In this document: positions 61,022-64,000 of the stretch, piece by piece | Layout of the letters: every line of letters starts with the position of its first letter | Numbering within the stretch: the stretch's first letter is position 1 | DNA from: Patiriisocius_A hiemis | GTDB lineage: Bacteria > Bacteroidota > Bacteroidia > Flavobacteriales > Flavobacteriaceae | Assembly (NCBI RefSeq): GCF_031846325.1 | Contig: NZ_JAVRHZ010000009.1 | Span: forward strand, 1-64,000 | Reading direction: 5' to 3' | Length of the DNA stretch: 64,000 nt | Program-made: the position numbers and the translations under genes | Notes under the pieces: generated by a model | Seen by the model: only the letters and a program-made list of their open reading frames with translations | Databases searched by the model: none | What the model was told of the DNA's origin: nothing

Positions 61022-61711
61022 CTAAAGGTACTTTTTAATAGCTAGTAAAGTATTGACAAAAACATAGTTTTTTATGCGTTCCTCTCTTCTGTAATTATAG
61101 AATATTGTTGCCATTCCTACATTTTCTGCACCTAGAACATCTGCCTCAAAAGTATCTCCAATCATGATACTATTTTTTGCTAATGCATTTGCTTTGGATA
61201 GTGCCTTTTCAAAAACTAAAGGATTTGGTTTTTTTACACCTACTTCTTCTGAGCTTGTAACAGTATCAAAGTAATGTACTATCTTACTCTTTACAAGTTT
61301 TAATTGCTGAACTTCAGAAAAACCATTTGTAATGATATGTAGTTTGTAGTTTGGTTTTAAATAATCTAAAATATCAATTGCTCCTTCTAATAAAAAATTG
61401 TCATGTGGCAATTCTTCTATGTAGCCTTCAGAAAGTAAATCGATAAAGGAAACTGGATAAACTATATTAAACCTCTTAAAAGTATCTACAAGCCTTCCTC
61501 TTCTTAGCTCTTGCTTTGACACTTTTTCTTCTCTAAATAGTTTCCAATAGTTAAAGTTAATAGGCTCATATTCAGTAATAAAATCTTCATAAGGAAGTGT
61601 AACCTTGTTTTTATTGAATAACCTTTGGAAAGCTAGCCTCGAGTTTTTATCAAAATCCCAAAGAGTATGGTCTAGGTCAAAAAAAACATCTGTTATATTG
61701 GTAAACTTCAT
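61022..61711 (-). CDS. HAD-family hydrolase, YjjG-type noncanonical nucleotidase
   Basis: A 229-residue HAD phosphatase. Motif I is VFFDLDHTLWDFD (DxD at about residues 12-14), motif II HIITNGFSEVQ, motif III the lysine in VKKPNPLVFEKAL, and motif IV MIGDTFEADVLGAENVGM. The helical cap is of the class seen in YjjG, which hydrolyses noncanonical pyrimidine nucleotides. All catalytic residues are intact. It is one base after the DUF7033-like gene, so likely co-transcribed with it. Confidence 0.88.
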   Translation of the reverse strand: MKFTNITDVFFDLDHTLWDFDKNSRLAFQRLFNKNKVTLPYEDFITEYEPINFNYWKLFREEKVSKQELRRGRLVDTFKRFNIVYPVSFIDLLSEGYIEELPHDNFLLEGAIDILDYLKPNYKLHIITNGFSEVQQLKLVKSKIVHYFDTVTSSEEVGVKKPNPLVFEKALSKANALAKNSIMIGDTFEADVLGAENVGMATIFYNYRREERIKNYVFVNTLLAIKKYL

Positions 61712-61712
61712 A

Positions 61713-62990
61713 TTAACTATTTTCAGTAAAAAACAATCGCCAAGATTTATTTTCTGGTATATCTATAAAATCTGTATTTGTAAATAGGATAGAAAAAGTG
61801 CCTTGAACTTGTAGTACTTGAGACCTAAACTCATTTATTAAATTTTCAACTTGAGAATGGTGTTTTGTTTTTAAAGATTCAGTAGTAAATGCAATAGGAT
61901 GAATGGTTAACGGGGTCCGGATTTCATAATCTAAATCGTAGAATAAAAAAGGAGTACACGTTCCAGCTCGGTATCCGGGTGTATTTTGATAAACCATAGT
62001 AAAATCTTTTTCAACTTCTAGCTCAACCAAATCTCTATAGAAATCTGGAAGGTTTACCCTAAGTTGTATATTCATTGTACTTTTTACAGCTCTATTAGTA
62101 ACTGCTTCAAGTTGTTGTTTCTCTTTCTTTTTAATTTGGTAATCCTCTAATCCATCATTAGAGAACAACAAACCAACTTCTTTATAATCTGAAACAAATT
62201 TTACTAACGCTTTAAAACGCTTACGGTAGGTTGTAATACTTTCATTATAGTCTATAGACTCACCAAGCATAAAAAAAAACGTAAACTTTTCAGGTCTATT
62301 TTTAATAGTAGTAATAACCCAAGAAAAAGTATCGTTAGGGTCTTTACCTAGGGTAAGTACTTTTATGCGATTGTAAAGACTTTTTAGTTTAAACCTAACA
62401 AGCTCTCCTGTCCCACCAATTATAGAACGTACTATTCCTTTTTGAATGTATTTATATGGTTGTGGAGAAGACACTAAATGATGTACAATAAAATTTCTTT
62501 TTTTAAAAATAAGTTTTGGAAAATGAGAAACTAAAATTCTCTTTAGTTTATATGCCCAAATATCTACAACAGGTTGGTGTAAAAAAGATGCTTTATACCC
62601 CAAACTTTCTGTTACTGGATATCTCCCAAACTCGTCTTTTACATGTGGTAAGTACTCTTCATACCTGCTTAGTAAGTAAAATGAAGCCGAAAAAATATCA
62701 AACGGAATTGCGCTTCTCTCTGTTGCCGAAAAAAAACACTTTGTTTCTTCCCATTCTTTTACGGTAATATCTATAGTTTCAAAACCTTGCTGGGTAAGCA
62801 GTCCATTTGCATAGATATAAAACTCGTTACCCATTGGTTTTTTTCCATAAGAAATTTTAGGGCCTGCATGAGAAATAAAGTTTTCTATTGTAGAGGTAAA
62901 TTCGACCTTAATACCCAAAATACGTGTCATAATATGCTTAAAAACATATTGAATTCTCGGAGTTACTTTTTGAGTGTAAATTAAAAGCAT
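61713..62990 (-). CDS. DUF7033 / polysaccharide-deacetylase-related protein
   Basis: A 425-residue cytoplasmic-looking protein with no signal peptide. The first 100 residues (MLLIYTQKVTPRIQYVFKHI, then TRILGIKVEFTSTIENFISH) and IPFDIFSASFYLLSRYEEYL match what I recall of Bacteroidota proteins annotated as polysaccharide deacetylase family with DUF7033. The C-terminal part resembles a TIM-barrel carbohydrate esterase fold, but the metal-binding Asp-His-His set of active NodB enzymes is not obvious, so it may be inactive or have another role. It lies between radC (5 bases) and the HAD gene (1 base). Confidence 0.55.
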   Translation of the reverse strand: MLLIYTQKVTPRIQYVFKHIMTRILGIKVEFTSTIENFISHAGPKISYGKKPMGNEFYIYANGLLTQQGFETIDITVKEWEETKCFFSATERSAIPFDIFSASFYLLSRYEEYLPHVKDEFGRYPVTESLGYKASFLHQPVVDIWAYKLKRILVSHFPKLIFKKRNFIVHHLVSSPQPYKYIQKGIVRSIIGGTGELVRFKLKSLYNRIKVLTLGKDPNDTFSWVITTIKNRPEKFTFFFMLGESIDYNESITTYRKRFKALVKFVSDYKEVGLLFSNDGLEDYQIKKKEKQQLEAVTNRAVKSTMNIQLRVNLPDFYRDLVELEVEKDFTMVYQNTPGYRAGTCTPFLFYDLDYEIRTPLTIHPIAFTTESLKTKHHSQVENLINEFRSQVLQVQGTFSILFTNTDFIDIPENKSWRLFFTENS

Positions 62991-62995
62991 AAGGG

Positions 62996-63694
62996 TTATA
63001 AGGTTCCATTATCTGCAAAGCTAAAATACGCTTTTTGAGTTACGATAATGTGGTCAAGAACTTTTATATCCAAACTATTCCCTGCTGTTTTTAATTTTGA
63101 AGTTAAGTCTAAATCAGATTGACTTGGCTTTAAAGTTCCACTTGGATGATTATGTGCTAGGATAATGCCTACAGCCCCTAACTGTATTGCTGTTTTATAT
63201 ACCAATCTCACATCCACTATAGTTCCTGTTATACCTCCCTTACTTAATTGTGAAGTTTGTAATACCTTATTTGAATTGTTTAGGTACACTATCCAAAATT
63301 CTTCATGAGCGAGTTCTCCAATAAGAGGTTGTAATAATGCAAAGGCATCAGAGCTTGAGGTTATTTTTTTTCTCACTAAGGCATCTTCCATTCTTCTTCG
63401 TCTCCCTAGTTCTAATGCAGCAGCAATAGTAACAGCTTTAGCTTCGCCAATACCTTTAAACGCCATAAGCTCATTAGTATCTAGCTTTCCAAGCTCATTA
63501 AGGTTATTTTCTACTGAAGCTAGAATACGTTTGCTTAATGCTACGGCGCTTTCATTTTTACTTCCACTACCAATCAATATAGCAATAAGTTCTGCATCAC
63601 TTAATGCCATACGTCCTTTATTAAGTAGTTTTTCGCGAGGTCTATCGTCCTCACTCCAATTTTTTATTGAAAAAGAAGTATTGTATTCTTCCAA
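62996..63694 (-). CDS. radC: RadC-family JAB-domain protein
   Basis: The 232-residue protein has an N-terminal helix-hairpin-helix-like part (ALSDAELIAILIGSGSKN, then FKGIGEAKAVTIAAALELGR) and a C-terminal JAB/MPN domain with the metal motif HNHPSGTLKPSQSD (HxHPSG...D). RadC was long called a DNA repair protein, but its biological role is unresolved. The start codon appears to be TTG at 63694. It begins the minus-strand run radC, DUF7033-like, HAD, and on to the secreted cassette. Confidence 0.93.
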   Translation of the reverse strand: MEEYNTSFSIKNWSEDDRPREKLLNKGRMALSDAELIAILIGSGSKNESAVALSKRILASVENNLNELGKLDTNELMAFKGIGEAKAVTIAAALELGRRRRMEDALVRKKITSSSDAFALLQPLIGELAHEEFWIVYLNNSNKVLQTSQLSKGGITGTIVDVRLVYKTAIQLGAVGIILAHNHPSGTLKPSQSDLDLTSKLKTAGNSLDIKVLDHIIVTQKAYFSFADNGTL

Positions 63695-63761
63695 AATATT
63701 GAATTTGCTTAAAGATAATTAAGTATCTTTAATCTGAAAATTAACATAACAATTATTTGTG

Positions 63762-64000
63762 ATGCAATCTCTTTTTGAAACCGAAGCTTTTACTGAAATT
63801 AAAAATAGACTTGATAATCTATCTGAAGATTCTCAACGCGAGTGGGGTAAAATGACCCACGGACAAATGGCACATCATTGCCAAGGACCTCTCAACATAA
63901 TACTTGAGAAAAAAGACTATGGTTTTAAGCCTAATTGGTTAATAAATTTATTATTTAAAAAATCTATGTATAGTGATAAACCTTGGCGAAAAAATTTACC
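63762..64000 (+). CDS. DUF1569 / DinB-like protein, N-terminal part only
   Basis: From the ATG at 63762 this frame stays open for 79 codons to the window edge. The product begins MQSLFETEAFTEIKNRLDNL and has the block WGKMTHGQMAHHCQGPLNI, which matches the DUF1569 family of DinB-type four-helix proteins whose conserved His residues may bind metal. The ORF is truncated by the window. It is divergent from radC, with 67 bases between. Confidence 0.65.
   Translation, partial: MQSLFETEAFTEIKNRLDNLSEDSQREWGKMTHGQMAHHCQGPLNIILEKKDYGFKPNWLINLLFKKSMYSDKPWRKNL

Noticed and set aside
1..64000. Mobile elements, integrases, CRISPR arrays, toxin-antitoxin pairs or defence genes
   Set aside because: No transposase, integrase, phage protein, direct-repeat array or known defence domain was seen on either strand.
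1..64000. tRNA, rRNA or other structured RNA genes
   Set aside because: No gap is longer than about 210 bases, and no tRNA arms or rRNA sequence were recognised in the gaps I read. A covariance-model search would be decisive.

Overview
The window is AT-rich chromosomal DNA from a member of the Bacteroidota, almost certainly a Flavobacteriaceae and probably marine. The sequence signs are a type IX secretion C-terminal sorting domain (gene at 2919), a PorT homologue, a TamL-type lipidated Omp85 protein, two SusC/SusD pairs, -7 boxes of the Bacteroidota form TANNTTTG, weak or absent Shine-Dalgarno sequences, and phylum-typical variants of ribosomal proteins L2, S14 and L36. There are no tRNA or rRNA genes, CRISPR arrays, insertion sequences or prophage genes, and no gene-free stretch longer than about 210 bases.

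1-8.6 kb: a partial secreted P-domain/HYR protein, a uracil-DNA-glycosylase-like protein with YaaA, a secreted FG-GAP protein, RluD with a kinase-less PASTA membrane protein, then Ddl, CoaD and RsmG. 8.7-22 kb: a fatty acid desaturase, an aminotransferase and PurT; the TrkH/TrkA potassium uptake pair; UbiE/MenG followed by PorT; an rRNA methyltransferase; TamL; FbaA and AccD. 22-26 kb, minus strand: GltA, Eno and CarA.

26.2-43.3 kb, minus strand: one uninterrupted str-S10-spc-alpha cluster of 32 genes from rpsL to rplQ (28 ribosomal proteins plus EF-G, SecY, IF-1 and RpoA). It starts at a near-perfect promoter and ends at a strong terminator. An internal 144-base leader between rpsJ and rplC has two hairpins and a possible alternative fold.

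43.5-55.3 kb, plus strand: an envelope and nutrient-uptake region with a small Omp85-like barrel, SusC/SusD pair 1, SusC/SusD pair 2 and an extra lipoprotein. The two susC genes share an ungapped 34-base promoter-like block. No glycan-degrading enzymes are linked, so the substrates are unknown.

55.3-64 kb: RlmB, a rhomboid protease and RarA; then a minus-strand series running RadC, a DUF7033-like protein, a HAD phosphatase, a lipoprotein, a DUF5723-like barrel and a secreted protein of unknown function; and the start of a DUF1569 gene. Most of the window is housekeeping. The best candidates for undescribed biology are the rpsJ-rplC leader, the paired susC promoters, the promoter/terminator overlap at rlmB, the kinase-less PASTA protein, and the three-gene secreted cassette at 58.2-61.0 kb.
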